Shown piece by piece: positions 22,902 to 35,437 of a stretch of 64,000 nucleotides of DNA. This stretch comes from Sceloporus undulatus. Its lineage: Eukaryota > Chordata > Lepidosauria > Squamata > Phrynosomatidae. The notes under the pieces were generated by a model. The model was given only the letters and a program-made list of their open reading frames with translations. It made no database searches and was not told the DNA's origin. The DNA is taken from contig NC_056529.1 of assembly GCF_019175285.1 (NCBI RefSeq), forward strand, positions 1,722,231 to 1,786,230. The letters are read 5' to 3'. The translations under genes and the position numbers were made by a program. Numbering within the stretch: the stretch's first letter is position 1; every line of letters starts with the position of its first letter.

Positions 22902-23789
22902 CAGATCCAAAGACCGGAGATGGGGAGACCCTCTGCTTGCCCCAGTCCTGGGGAGGAGGGTGCTAAGCCCCTTTGGTGCCCTCTGAGGAGAAGGGCAGGG
23001 AGGGGGCAATGGGGGAATTAAAGGATCTCTTGGCCAGACATCTGCAGAGAACTGTCTTTGTTTTAGAAATTTGAGTCCCCCAGGCCAAAGAGAGCTCCAC
23101 TGAGGCTGCTGCCAACTCTTCCAAAGGGCATGTGAGCAAACGCCATCCTGCTGGATCATGACCTTGGTAAAAATGTGATCCAAGTCAGAGTGGGCTAACT
23201 GGCCCAGACACACAAGCCTGGCTTTTGAAGCAACTAGGTTTTAAAAAACAACAACTGCATTATTATTCCCACAAAGTTGGGTATCCAGCAGTACATGGTG
23301 CCACTACCTTAAGCCTTGCTTTGAAGCAAGCAAACACATGAAAGCCAACAACACGAAATGCCCACACCCAGAATTATCTTGCCAGCATCTAAAAGATTGT
23401 GAGGCTGAAGAAAACATCATCCTTTGAAGATGCCATCAGATTAATCTTTTGCACCCATCTTCCTAAACCAGCCACATGGCCCTTGAGCCACTTCCTGCCT
23501 TGGCCCTTCACTTCCTCCTTTTGCGCTGACTACAAAGCCCTCTCCAGCCAAAATCACCCAGAAGCTCAACTCTATCTCTCAGGTCTTGTCGCATGGATTT
23601 TGTGGCTTCAGTTCCCAGGCTGATCCAACCCAACCATCACTGTCATCCATGCATGCGCATCCTGCCTTGAACCCGCGCACTGGAGGGCCCTCAAGGTGTC
23701 CTGGGGTACAGTGGCAATGCAATGAAGTTCTCCTGGCCCCAGAACCCCAAGCCCTTCATGCCAAAGATGCAAAGTGCAGGTAAATCAAT
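22902..23789. other. 3' UTR of SDR copy C and short intergenic gap
   Basis: No coding signal. It lies between the converging SDR copy C and ST3GAL2 transcripts. Confidence 0.6.
23017..23022 (+). terminator. Poly(A) signal (ATTAAA) of SDR copy C
   Basis: ATTAAA variant signal about 115 bases after the stop codon of copy C, in a GA-rich 3' UTR. A canonical AATAAA also lies at 23787-23792 and could be a distal site. Confidence 0.45.
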
Positions 23790-23809
23790 AAAAGGAAAAA
23801 GGTAGAGGT

Positions 23810-23815
23810 TTTATT
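23810..23815 (-). terminator. ST3GAL2: Candidate ST3GAL2 poly(A) signal
   Basis: AATAAA on the minus strand. It faces the plus-strand AATAAA at 23787-23792, so ST3GAL2 and SDR copy C converge tail to tail here. Confidence 0.45.
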
Positions 23816-24804
23816 TTATACAACCAAACACAAAATAAATCTAATTTTCCCCAACTGTAGCCGGTGAAGTCAAAAAGTACAAAAGGGGTTGGGGGGAGTA
23901 GCGCAAGTGCACATAATACTGATAGTAACAGGGGGAGGGGGCGGCCAGAGGTGCAGGCTGCTTGTCTGCAAGGGGAAGGTGACCCCAAGTCCATCCCACC
24001 CCCCATGCCATAAGAGTATCCCCCCAAAGAAGGCAGCGGCGGCCAGAGGCTCAGAGGAGCAGCTGCAGGAGAACAGGCCTTGGCATGGCTTTGGCCCACA
24101 GAGGAGGAGAAGGGCAGCTGGAAGAAGGCACCCCGTTCTTTGGAGCTTAGGAAGCGGCAGGAAGGTTTGGCAAGCAGCTCCTTCAGACACCCGGGCACCC
24201 AGGGCTTGGCCTTTCATTGCTGGGCATTACAGAAGGGGCCAGGAGGCTCCCCTCACCCTCACAATTGCCCCTCTCGGTGTGGCACGGGGCCAGGTTTTTT
24301 TGCCAGAGTGGCTCCCTCTCAGCCCAAACCCAGCCATTGAGACCTTCCTCCGTGGCTCTCAGGGACCACCTTCCTGCGTCTCGCCCCGGAGGGTGGGCTC
24401 CCCATCCTTCCAGTTGACCCCTCGCCTGGAAGGATGCTCAGAAGGGACAGAGAGACACAGCAGGTGACAAAACCACTAACCAAGGGCACGGAGCCAAATT
24501 AAGGCACCCCTTCCAGGTGCCCCCCCCCCCAACACAAACAGCAGCCCAGGCCCTCTGTGCAAATGCTCTCCTGCTCTGACAGTGCCTTGCCCTCCAGAAA
24601 AGGTTGCATGGCAGACCCTTCAATACATGGGGTCCTGTGGGGAGGACAGAAGCGAGACCCAGCCAGGAGTGCCCAACCTCCAGAACGCCTCTCCCCAACA
24701 GCAAGTCCCCTCTTTTCCTGTCCCAGATGGAGCCCACTTTGCCCACCTTTTCTTGCCCCCAGCCTCTGCAGCCCCCCAAGCTTCCCCAGAGGCAACCTTT
24801 CACT

Positions 24805-25015
24805 CAATAGCAATAGCAAGTACATTTCTATATCGCTTATGAGTGCACTTCAGCACTCCCTAAATGGTTTACAATGTGTAAGCAAATTGCCCCCCACAAG
24901 CTGGGTACTAATTTTAGTGACCCCAGAAGGATGGCAGGCTGAGTTGCCACTGAGCCCCCGGCTGGGATTGAACTCACAACACTGCCACCCAACTGCCTAC
25001 CTCCTTGCTCTCCAT
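24805..25015. mobile_element. Unassigned interspersed repeat
   Basis: CAAGTACATTTCTATATCGCTTATGAGTGC...CTAAATGGTTTACAATGTG...TTGCCCCCCACAAGCTGGGTACTAATTTTAG...GGCAGGCTGAGTTGCCACTGAGC is a pattern I know as a widespread sauropsid repeat. I cannot name the family. It sits in the presumed ST3GAL2 3' UTR. Confidence 0.55.
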
Positions 25016-25816
25016 CTGCACTCCTGCAAGGATGGAAAGGGCAACTCATGCACCAGAAAGAGAGAAAAGTCGTGGTGTTTCTTTTCATCTCCAAGCCCCA
25101 CTGCGCAGTGGGCACCTTCTGCTGATCGGGCACTGGCCCTGTTGTTGCGGAAGGAAAGATGGCCACCTGCTGTTCCTGCCCTGGTGGCTCCACTGCAAAG
25201 AGAAGGAGCTCTGCTGGGCTGCTAAGTCAGAAGCTTAGGGGCAGGAGAACTGCCAGCACTTGACCACATCGGATGCCACCTGACCCTTTTTCACACATAA
25301 AGATCCCTGCCCTCCATGCAATATGCCCAAGAGAGCAGCAGAAAGGGAAACTGAGGAAGGAGGGGCTGCCCAAACTGCAGAGACGGAGATGGGGGTCCAG
25401 GAGATAGAGAGAGGAGAAGCTCCCAGAGAGCAAAACCAAGCCCACCTTCAGAGCCCAAGGCAGCCAAGAGCCTTGCCCCAGTCACCCTTCAATGCCCAGA
25501 CGTCTGGAGGCAGAAAAAGCAGGTCAGGTGGGGGACGAGATGAAGCTGCCCACGCCTACGGCAATCACAGGAACGTAGCCTGAGAATGGCACAAAATGAC
25601 AGCTCAATGCCATTCTAAATACACTGACTCATTTTGAACATCTGATCAAACATGCAACTACAAAAGACTGACCAGCCGTCCGACTAGAGGCCATTAGCAG
25701 AGCATTTGGAGAGCGGGTTTTGTAGCTGAAATCAAGAAAATGGCTCTCGAGTCTCTGGCACCGATCCTCACGCAAAGACAGGTATGTGGCGGCCTTCTCT
25801 TATGGTTCATCCCAGC

Positions 25817-25850
25817 TGAAGGAAGGAAGGAAGGAAGGAAGGAAGGAAGG
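25817..25850 (+). repeat. (GGAA)n microsatellite
   Basis: Eight GGAA units in the presumed 3' UTR of ST3GAL2. Confidence 0.95.
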
Positions 25851-26551
25851 GGCATGAAACACTAAGTCACCATGAGGACCCCCCCCCCCGTCTCAAACTC
25901 CCTCATTCTAGATAATTTAACAACAGGAAAAGGGGAATATGTATTCAATACTGTTTGGCATGATTGCACTTTTGAAGGGGAAAAGAGCCCTTCACCCAAT
26001 CTGGTCCTTCTGTATCCCAAAACTATGTACCCAAAAGCACCAAAGAAGTCAATCCCTTTGCCATCTTCTCCCCTCAAAGCCCCAAAGGAAAGGACCCCCC
26101 TCCATGGCCAACTTCTCTGGACCCTCTTTCTCCCCAGAGAAGTGCCAGGAATGCAAAAGAAAAGACCAACACAGAAAGGCCCCAAAGGAAAATGGCACCC
26201 ATCTGTGCAATTCTAACAGCTTCTCTTCAGCATCTCAGGAAAACCTGGTCATCAAAAATGTAATAGAAGACATTGGACATAAATTCTGGAAGGCAAGGGG
26301 GAGGGGGAGCTGGGGACTGCCAGATCCTACCCCAAAGAGACCCTTGTTCTTTCTCTTTGCCAAAAGGCAGCCCTGACTTGGCCTCAGTTCCCTCTGCTGG
26401 GGAACCCAGAGAGAGATGCCAACGGCTGGAGATGCCAAGGGCTGCCCTTGCGAACTCTCTGCAAACTCCCTACTGGACTCCTGGAGCTCTCCAAGGGGCA
26501 AGACCAAGGACCAAAAGGGGGGAAAAGGGATTAGTAAACCTGCTCTGGAGT

Positions 26552-26705
26552 CATAGAATCATAGAGTTGGAAGAGACCCCAAGGGCCATTCAGTCCAACC
26601 CCATTCTGCCATGCAGGAACTCTCAGTCAAAGAATCCCCGACAGATGGCCATCCAGCCTCTGCTTAAAGACCTCCAAAGAAGGAGACTCCACCACACTCT
26701 GAGGG
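26552..26705 (-). mobile_element. CR1 LINE 3' tail
   Basis: CATAGAATCATAGAGTTGGAAGAGACC followed by the same body as the copy at 21580. It is very similar to that copy and so relatively young. Confidence 0.9.
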
Positions 26706-27755
26706 AGTCCAGCAGCTCTTCGTCTTTCTGAAGAATAACATGTGAGAAGAGGGAAGAAAAAAGATGGAGGGTAGGAACAAGCATCCCTGGACTTGGAGCG
26801 GGCTCATGGGAAATGGTGTGCCATGGCAGGGGACCATCCTGGCTACTCCAACCTCAGGAAGGTGGGAAGGAGTGAGAGAGAGAGAAAGGGAGGGAAAGCC
26901 ACAAGGTCCAACCACCTGAGTGCCTTCGGCATGCATCACCCATCCCCATGCATACATTCAGGCCTTATAACAAGGCAGGGGAGGTTGCCCATTCCTCAGC
27001 CCCACTGGCCACCTGCTCAGCCCAGGGCAAAGAAAGGCCAGTGTCCACCTGCCGCCTGGCCACTGTCCATCCTCTCACCCACAGAAGCCCAGAGAAGAGA
27101 GGAAGTGCAGAAGGGAAAGAGCCTTCTCCAACATCTTCTGGAGTTCCAACAAATGGAAAACCAAAGACAATCCCACACCACTCTCTGCTTTTTTAAGCAG
27201 GAAAATACAAAAAGGAGAGTCAAAAGGGACTTCTCTGGGCAACTGCCACTTATCAAAGGAAAGTTGATTGTAGTTGCCGATACTGTTTGCTTTCTTTTAA
27301 AAAAAGGTCTCTTGAGATGTAAGTGCTTCTTGAAGCAGTCAAGCTCAGCTGGGAGCGCCCAAGAAAGCCCACCAGGCCTTTGGGAATCCATCCCCGAAAG
27401 TGGAGAAACTCTCAGCCGCCACCTGCAGGGTCTCCTTCCTCCTCCAGCCACCGCTGACTGCCTCCTCGTGTCCTCCTGGACGGCACCTTCCTTTGGCAAA
27501 AGGAAAGGGGACCTTGAAAGCACAGCCCCCTGAGGCAAGCGCCTCTTCTGCTGGTAGACCACCTCAGTCCGAACCCGGCCACATGCCCCCCTTCCTGTCC
27601 TCTTTCAGCTGAACCTCTTCCCAAAGCCCTGCATCCCCCATGCTCCTCGGGGCAGAGGGGAAACCCCGCTCTCAGCCACTGGTGAGGAGGAAGGAGAGCC
27701 CACCCCGCAGGCCCCTCAGATCCAGGCCAAAGCTGGGAACTGGAGTGCTGGAGGG

Positions 27756-30700
27756 TCAGTTGCCACGGTAAACGTCTATCTTGTTGGTCTTCTCCAGGAC
27801 ATCGACCAAGTGGGCCTCGAAGTCGGCGTCGTGGACCCCAGTCTTCCGGAACTCCCCCGCGTAGCGATTGTTCTCCCAGTAATGGTGCCAATTGCCCCGG
27901 CTGTCGGCCCCAAAGCCAAAGACATTCACCTGTGAATGCCACAAAAAGGGAAAAGATGTTTGCTGAACAGAGACCTCCTTCTGGTGATTTCAACAACAAC
28001 TGCAACCAGAACCAATGCTGACCTCGTCACAGACGTGTAATGCAAAGAAGAGCACCAGCATTCCCGTAGACGGGTATCGTCCGTGATGCTCCGTCCATCG
28101 GTCGTGGATGTATTTGAAGAAAGCAGGATTGTAGATTTGAACCTAAAGGAGGAGGGAGAAGGCAGCGTAAGCCACGACCCTTTTCTGTGTCCATCTGCCC
28201 ACAGAGCGGGGGCAACTTTCGACCTCCAGTTCAGGAGGGACAGTCTGGCTTGCAAACTATGGAGACACCTGACTGCAGACCTTTCCTCCTCTGATATATA
28301 ACCAGTTCTTTGAGTTGTCTGGGGCCAATGATGCCAGTTGTTGGTCTGGCAGAGCTGTTCCAAAGGCTACCACAAAGTGGCACAATTGCTCTTTCAACGC
28401 CATTTTGAAACATTCTGATGGCTGGCTCCTAACTGTCTTAACCTTTTATTGGTCTGGTTCTGTTGTTTCTCTGTTTTGTTTGTAGATCAACTTTCTGGAA
28501 CCACTTTGGCTGAAAGGCAGCACAGAATGATCCAAGTAAAGGAACATGGAATCATTTTTACAACCCAGAGACACAAAATGCCCCAGACCAATCAATCAAC
28601 CTCCATGGGGCTGGGATGCTCCCCAGAGTCAGTTCCACTCCATGGATGGGTGGAAGGGCCTTTCGCAGCCTGGCGCCTTGCCCTGCCACCCTCTTTTATG
28701 GAACCAAAAGCAGGTGGGTACTGCAGCCCCTTGACCTGGAAGCCAGAGGAGCCATGCAAGAGTAAGGGGCACCCTTTACAACAGCTCCCACCCGGCCACC
28801 CCGCTTCCAACCCCACTTCCAACCCAGGCGCCGGAAGCACCAAGCAGGGACCAGCCTTACCCTCTCTTTGTCCACCCGAAGGAAGGGCTTCACGGGGGCA
28901 TAGGTGCTGGAAGGAAGAGAGGAGAGGGAATGAGACACCCTTCTTCCCCAGGGACTTTCAAGGGAACCATGGATTTCAGGGGGGAAAGGGGGGTGACTGG
29001 GAACCAAGCAATCGAGCAGCACCCCCAAAAATGGGCTATTTTAGCAGGAACCTCTAGGAATCACTCCCTGGGTTTCATGCCCACTCCCGGTCAATGGCCA
29101 TGTGCTGAACTCGCCGGATTCCCATAAAGTAAATGCTTGCTCCCTGCTTTTAAAAAGATCATTTGGCCTCCCCATTTTGGCAAAGGACCCCCTTGAGATT
29201 TGGGGATCTCCCTAAGGCGCTGCTAAGCTGCTTGCCCTTCAGTGCCCTTTGCTTCTTGCATCTGGAAAGTGACGGGGGGGGGGGGGTCCTTGTGTTTTCT
29301 CCAACGAAGACCCATGAGCAGGGAAAAATCTTGTGTTCCCCCCCCCCCCTCCACACCCCCCCCCCCCGCTACTGGTGCCCCAAGACGTACAACCGGATCT
29401 GGCCGGTGGAGAGGGCACTGGCGATCCACAGCAGGTCCAGGGCTTTGAAGGGCACAAGGACAAAGCTGACATTCGCAGGCAGGTTTTTGGCACTTTCTGG
29501 GTACATGAAGTGATGGGTGGTCCTGCTCCCGACGTCCGCCTCAAAGCCCACCGTGGGAGCCTGGTTCATTCTGCAGGGAAGGAAGAAGTGCTTGGTCACT
29601 GCCCCGGGTGTGATGCCCATCCAACCCCCCCAAGGACAAATGGGTCTGCCAAGGGGCAAGCCCCCTTCTTCCTCTCCCCCTGGTCCCTTGGGCCCAGGCC
29701 TTGGCTGACCACACAATGGAGGGCACCACTTCCCAATGGTCCTTTCAGGGCCACTCTTATCAGCTCAGAATAAGCCAGACCCCCTTTTCTGTCCTGCTAA
29801 ATTGACCTGCTTGGTGTTCTCCCCAATCTCATCATTTCTCTAAGGAACTTTGTTAATTAGACCATGATGCGACTGTCCTAATTTTGACCCTCCAAAGACT
29901 ATTTACTCTCTCTCTTGCTTCTTAAAATGACTTTGCTTTGTAAAAGTATTCTCCCCAGCTGCCAGATCTCCCCATGTCCTACATCCAGTGACTTCTTGAT
30001 GTGAGGCACGGGGCTGGAGGCCATGCTGCTTCTTTCTATTTTTGCCCCAAACTTATATTAAGTCCCCCATGATATTTTCATTAGCAAACTGATCAGATGT
30101 GGAAAAGATGTGGATACTTGTCAGCTGGATCCACATCTGCTTGGAAAACTGCGTCCAAAGAGTCATCATCTATGGCTGTGCCTGAAACCGGAAGAAATCT
30201 CTAGCAGATTGTCTCTAGCAGTGTTCTGTCTTGGGGCCAAGGCTCTTCGGTATTTTTATCAATGACTTAGATGATGGGTTAGAGGGAATTCTTATTAAGT
30301 CAAAATTGGGAGGGGCAGCTAACACATTAAAAGATAGGAGTAGAGTTATATAAGACTGTGATAAATTAGAAAATTGGATCGAAAGTAATAGAATAGACTG
30401 AAACTCAGCTAAGACAAATACAAAATTCTTTATCTAGGCCACAAAACCCAAATGCACAGGTATCAGAAAGCAGCAATCTCAGGTTCTTTTTCTCTGTTCA
30501 GTCAAGAACCCCCATCTGATACCAAGAGGGGAGGCTGACCCATAGGAAAGGACCTCAAAGACACCCTGGCCACCTCCCTCACACATCGGAGCTGAAGACG
30601 GCATGGATAACATCCACCTGCCTTCCAGGACCACATGGCCAGTGGGCTGCCAGCTCCCCCATGGCAATGCCAGAGCCAACCGCCAACCCTTGCCCAGCCC

Positions 30701-31970
30701 TTCCTCGCTACCGACTTCTCGCTCACTCACCGCATGACAAAGTCGTGTCCATTGATCTCCCTGCCATAGCCGGAACCCCGCAGGTTACCCGAGTTGCCAA
30801 CCACAGCACAGCGCCGGCACTGCTGGGGGGTCCGCAACCGGTAGGGGTTCTCCCCAGGGACAATCTGGAAGAGTTTGCTCAGGACCTCGTTCAGGTTGTG
30901 GGACTTGAACTGGGGCTGTAGCATCTGGGGAGGAAGGAGGAACCGGTCTGAGCAGAGCCAGGAGCATGCCATGCGCTCTCCTACTCTCAAATCCCTTGAA
31001 ACGTTGCCAGAGGTTGCAGGGGTTCCTCTTCTTTTTTACAAAAAGCAGCAAAGCAAAGGGAAATGTATGCTCTGGACAAATCTGCACTAGCTCCCTGAAA
31101 CCTGTTTAAATCCCTCAGCTCCCTCTCCAGAGGCCAGTGTGTCTCCTTTGCTCCAACATGCTGCATCTCTTTTGGGGCAAAGGCTCAGCACCTGGAAGGC
31201 CTCCTTTAATGTTGGGAGCCATGGCTGAACAAACCCAGGCTGCATCTAACCCTGGCCTTTGCAGAGAAGTTAGAAAGGCAGACCCCAAACTCCTTGTTCT
31301 ACAGTTAAATGGCAGGATACAAGCTTTTAAAAATAATTAACTAATGAAACTAATGGCCCTGGGTAGATTTTGAAGAAAGCACACTTACATACCAATAATC
31401 ACCAAATTCGTTACTGTTTTAAAATGGCTCACATTTTGCAGAGGAGGGAATATGCGAGTTCAGCATCCTTCTGCAAAACAAGCTACTTGGCCTAATATAA
31501 TCCTAGAGGGTCAACTAATACTCTCTGTGGAGGTGTGCTGTTTTGTCCCTGGGCCGGATGGCAGCCAGCTACATCCCCCCTTGGCCTGAGGAGACCCCTT
31601 CTGGACCCTGCCCCTCTGCCCCCAGACTGACCATCCACCACCTCTGGACATCCAGGGGCAGCTCCATATTCTCCCTGGTCCAGACGGGAGAGATGCGGCT
31701 GTCGTAGCGGCCGTCAAACCATGCGGAGTCGCTGGAGCCCACCTGGCAGCGGTGGCAGGCACAGTTTTTGACAAAGAGTCCCTCCTTGCTGAGGCGCTGC
31801 ATGCCGGCATAACTGGGCACCAGCTTCACCCTGTGGATGCCTCCGCCAGTGCCCAGGCTGCCAGGGTCCAGGTAGGCGATGCTGTGGTGGGAACAGGTGA
31901 AGAGCAGGGACATAGCAAAGAGCAGCAGGAAGGCCGTGGAGAGGAACCAGAAGCGCAGGGAAAACTTCAT
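27756..31970 (-). CDS. ST3GAL2: ST3 beta-galactoside alpha-2,3-sialyltransferase 2 (6 coding exons, 350 aa)
   Basis: Golgi type II membrane enzyme (CAZy GT29) that moves sialic acid from CMP-Neu5Ac to the 3-OH of galactose in Gal-beta1,3-GalNAc on O-glycans and gangliosides. Coding exons in transcript order: 31970-31632, 30924-30731, 29570-29391, 28906-28861, 28142-28023, 27929-27756. They give 350 codons, the same length as the human protein. A signal-anchor lies at residues 7-25 ([12 protein letters not shown]). Sialylmotif L starts near residue 149 ([19 protein letters not shown]), motif III is HHGRYPSTG, motif S is around 278-300 ([16 protein letters not shown]), and motif VS is HHYWENN near 308. 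The C-terminus KIDVYRGN resembles human KIEVYRGN. Most differences from the human protein are in the stem. All introns are GT-AG. It lies next to FCSK as in other vertebrates. Confidence 0.97.
30105..30480 (+). mobile_element. CR1 LINE fragment (ORF2 reverse-transcriptase end)
   Basis: GGATCCACATCTGCTTGGAAAACTGCGTCC and TTTTTATCAATGACTTAGATGATGG match the CR1 ORF2 region (coding F-INDLDDG). It lies in intron 2 of ST3GAL2, antisense to the gene, and is decayed. Confidence 0.75.
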
Positions 31971-34004
31971 GGTGGGCAGTGAGGGAAAAGAAGAAGTGAG
32001 GAGGGAGGCACACCTGGGCCCAGAGTCTCTGCCACAGAAGTGGGAGAAAAGGGGGTGCAGGGCAGGGTAATGGCTGGGAAGGAAAGGACTGGGGCCCTGC
32101 AGAGTCCCAGGGAGGGTGCAGAGACCGGCTCTCCAACAGCAACCGGCGTCAGGCGCTAGAGACAGAGCAATTCAGGCAATTTTCCAGGCAATATTCTGTT
32201 GGGCTTTGCCTACATTCATCCGGGGGCACGCATCCACTCCCCCAGGAAATCTCAGCCTTTTGCAAATTCTGCAGGGGAAGACCAGGAGGAGCCTGTAGTT
32301 CTTGCTGGCACAGGCCAGCCTTCTTTTTAGAGTCCAAGAAAACCACCCTCAAAGGTTTCTCCCTTCCCGGCCAGGCAAGTCCATTGTCGTCGTTGTCACT
32401 ATCACCATCATCGTTGTCCTTCTTGGAGGGAAATCTACCAAAGCGGAGGGTGAGGATGCCATGGCCCCTTCTGCCCCTGGGCCCAGGCCTCACCACCCGC
32501 CCTCGGCTCGGACAGAGCGGGGGCACCCGGCCATTTGCAGCCGCTGCTGTCTCTCAGAGCAACGATGTCCTCCTCGGGGCGCTTTGGGAGAGGGATCCCC
32601 ATGCCGCGGCCTCCCTGGCGCAAAGCCGGTGGCTGCCACCTCTGCAGTCTCTCATCATCGTAAAGCCCCACTTGCGAGAAGGGGCTCTGCTTCCTGTTGC
32701 CTAGGAGACAGCTGCGCACATCTGTATCTGGCGTGTGGGGTGGGCAGCTGGCACTCGGGTGGCCCTCCCCACTCCCTCCTGCGTGCTCCCCCTCCGCCTG
32801 CCTGGCTGCTGCATGCATGCATGCATACGCTGCACGCAAGTGCGCAGGCTCAGTCTCTGCACAGGCTCAGCCTTGCAGCAGGAGCAGCAGACTCTGCCGT
32901 TTGGCGCCTGCCAGGCCCAGAGCCACAGCCTGGCTCCTTCTCAGCCGTCACTGTTGCCTCCTCTGCTGCCGCCGCATTTGGCTCTCACATAATCCCTCTC
33001 TGCTTGCCGCTGGCCCAGGGAAGAAGACAGTCCTGCAGCGATCAAGTCCTAAAAGGGCAGAGAAAGAGGCCCATCAGCATGGCACTGTCTGAGGAAGAGC
33101 ACAGAGGGGGCCCATGTGCCCCAGAGGGCAGTGCCAGACAAAGGAAAAGGGGAGGCTGGCCTCTGGCTTGGTCTGGTAAGAGAGACCCCCACCCGCCTCC
33201 AAGGCAGCTGCCTCCAGCTGCAGCCACAAGACCCTCCTCTTTGGCAGCTGGCAGGAAGCAGCGATTGCAAAACCCAGACGGGGGTCTTCCTCTCCCACCG
33301 GAAACAGCAGCACAAAGCGATGGGAGCGAATGGGGGAGGCCAGGGGCTGGAGGCCAGCCAGAGCTCAGCCTCTGCTGCCAGCTTTTATAGTCTGTGACTC
33401 CCAATGGCGGGTCCCAGTCCCCAGCCCTTCTGCACCAAGGCTTTTGCTCCCATGATTTGGAAAGAACATGTTTCCAAAGGTGGAGCTGCTGCAATGAGTT
33501 CCTGGTGGGAAGGAACAAAGATCAGTGCAGGACAAGGTTATGTTTTGAAAGTAAGGTCAAGCCTGGGAATGATGCTCCTCTTGTGGCTTAAAGCAACATT
33601 TTGGGAGCCAGTTTCCCAGGAATATTCCAGATTCGACCCCATCCCTTTTGTTAACGCTAGCCCCCAGCCTCAAGCAATGAGCAATGCAAAACATTCCATT
33701 TTCAATCTCAGCATGTAACAGTTTTGGGGAAAGAATCAAAGTTAATAATAATTAGCAGTAACAACGAGCAGTATAACAAAATTAACTTCCCATGCCCTGC
33801 TAGCTCCCTTCTCAGTGCTTCCAGCGCCAGAGCCTTTCCTCCTCTCAAAGCACCCCTCCTTTGAACAGGTTGCTCCCCTCCGCCAGAACCAGCATTATTT
33901 TGGGGATTCCCTGGAAATCTGGGTGATCTGGATCCTGAGGGGAGGCAATGGCCAATCTTCTCTGAAGAGGTATTGCTAAGAAAAATCCCTGATAGAGTTG
34001 CCTT

Positions 34005-34222
34005 TTGTTGTGGTGGTTTTGTGCCTTCAATTCATTTCCAACTAATGCCAACCCTAGCAGGGGATGGCAATGGCAAACCTCCTCTGAACAAATCTTGCCC
34101 CAAAACCCCATGGTAGGTTTGCTTTAGTCACCCAGTGGGCCTCCAGGACCAAGTGCAGATTCGAACCCTGGTCTCCAGAGTCCGAGGCCAACACTCGAAC
34201 CATTGCAACACACTGGCTCTCT
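34005..34222 (-). mobile_element. Sauria-type SINE with an inverted core
   Basis: The outer parts read as a minus-strand SINE: TTGTTGTGGTGGTTTTGTGCCTTCAA on the left, and GTCACCCAGTGGGCC, GATTCGAACCCTGGTCTCC and ACACACTGGCTCTC on the right. The central piece (about 34061-34126, GATGGCAATGGCAAACCTCC...CCATGGTAGGTTTGC) is in the opposite orientation. Confidence 0.75.
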
Positions 34223-35087
34223 CCAGAAGCCTACAGATCTAGACAGGCCCCTGGACTTGGCTCTGTCTTGCTGGCCTTGCTTCCTGGCCGCATTTCCAGC
34301 TGAGTCCCACTAACTGGAGGCAAGACCTTCCCTGGCCTCAGGTGTCTCCTCTCCCTAACAACATCCCTGCAGTTTCCTCCTGAAATATGTCTGTGAGGAC
34401 AAGCAAAACAAGGAGAAAAGGGCCCACAGGACAGAACCGTTTCCAAAAATCCCACACAAGAGTGACGCTCTGTCCACCTCTGGTCAGCCGCACAAGAGAT
34501 GTGCATGCCAAGACCTCCAGAATCCAAAGAAGGAACACTAGCAGCTCCTCCATCCCATCCCAAACATCTCAAAATAATTGCATTGACATATAGCTGCAAA
34601 GACAGCTTCTTACAAACTCTGGAGAAACAAGATGACCCTCTCCCAAACAAGAAACCCCCCATCTCCCACTCTCTTCCCAGACAGGCAGACAGACATACGC
34701 ACCATGGAAGGGAAAGGAAGGGCTGGAGAAGATGGAGCTCCAGACCCTCTGGACCACACCACGGCCCCCATTCACCTACCCTTTCCTCAGCATAAAGGGC
34801 TTAATACCCAGCCCAGTCAAATGCCACTTTAAATGTATGCAAGATCTCTGTGGGGACCAAAACACTGCCAGGTTCTCCACCTAGAATGAATTGCCTCCGG
34901 CAACGGAAGCAAAGAACATGGCGTTCAAACCGTTCGGTGTCTTGCAAAGGGAGGCACTTTGCATTTCCCAAGGCGAGTCGCAGAGCCCTGACTGTTTGTA
35001 TACATATTACATTTCTATCCTGTCTTTTCTCTCGAACATGGCTAGCCTCTTTGACCACCGGTTTGAAAGAAAAGACAGGATATACCT

Positions 35088-35437
35088 CAGGTCAAGTTTC
35101 CCTCATCTGGAATGCCAAAGTCCAAAATATTCCAAAATCCAAAATTGTCCACATGTGAGTCTAAGAGAGTTACAGCTTTGCTTTCTGATGGCTCAATGTA
35201 CACAAACTTGATTTCATGCACAACACTATTTTAAAACATTGTATATAAAATTACTTCCAGGGAATGTGTATAAGGTGCATATGAAACATAAATGCGTTTG
35301 GGGTTTATTTAGATTTGGGTCCCATCTCCAAGATATCTCATACATATGCAAATACTGTGTTACAAAATCTGGAAAAAAAAACCCAAACCCCAAAGGCTTC
35401 TGCTGCCAAGCATTTTGGATAAGGGAGACTCAACCTG
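35088..35437. mobile_element. Tigger/pogo-like mariner MITE, near complete
   Basis: The left end CAGGTCAAGTTTCCCTCATC and the reverse complement of the right end CAGGTTGAGTCTCCCTTATC are inverted repeats. TA follows the right end. The interior (AATATTCCAAAATCCAAAAT; CTTTGCTTTCTGATGG; ACATAAATGCGTTTGGGG) matches a known Tigger-type repeat pattern. It lies upstream of the ST3GAL2 coding exons. Confidence 0.7.

Larger units (their letters stand above)
23790..27755 (-). other. ST3GAL2: Probable long 3' UTR of ST3GAL2
   Basis: About 4 kb between the ST3GAL2 stop codon and the first good minus-strand AATAAA at 23810-23815. I see no coding exon here. The stretch holds a CR1 tail (26552-26705), an unassigned interspersed repeat (24805-25015) and a GGAA microsatellite. 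A long UTR is inferred only from the position of the poly(A) signal; a shorter form is possible. Confidence 0.45.

Noticed and set aside
32302-33390. Long open frame of 362 codons on the plus strand
   Set aside because: GC-rich, low-complexity composition and no recognisable domain; frames on both strands are open here, as expected from base composition.
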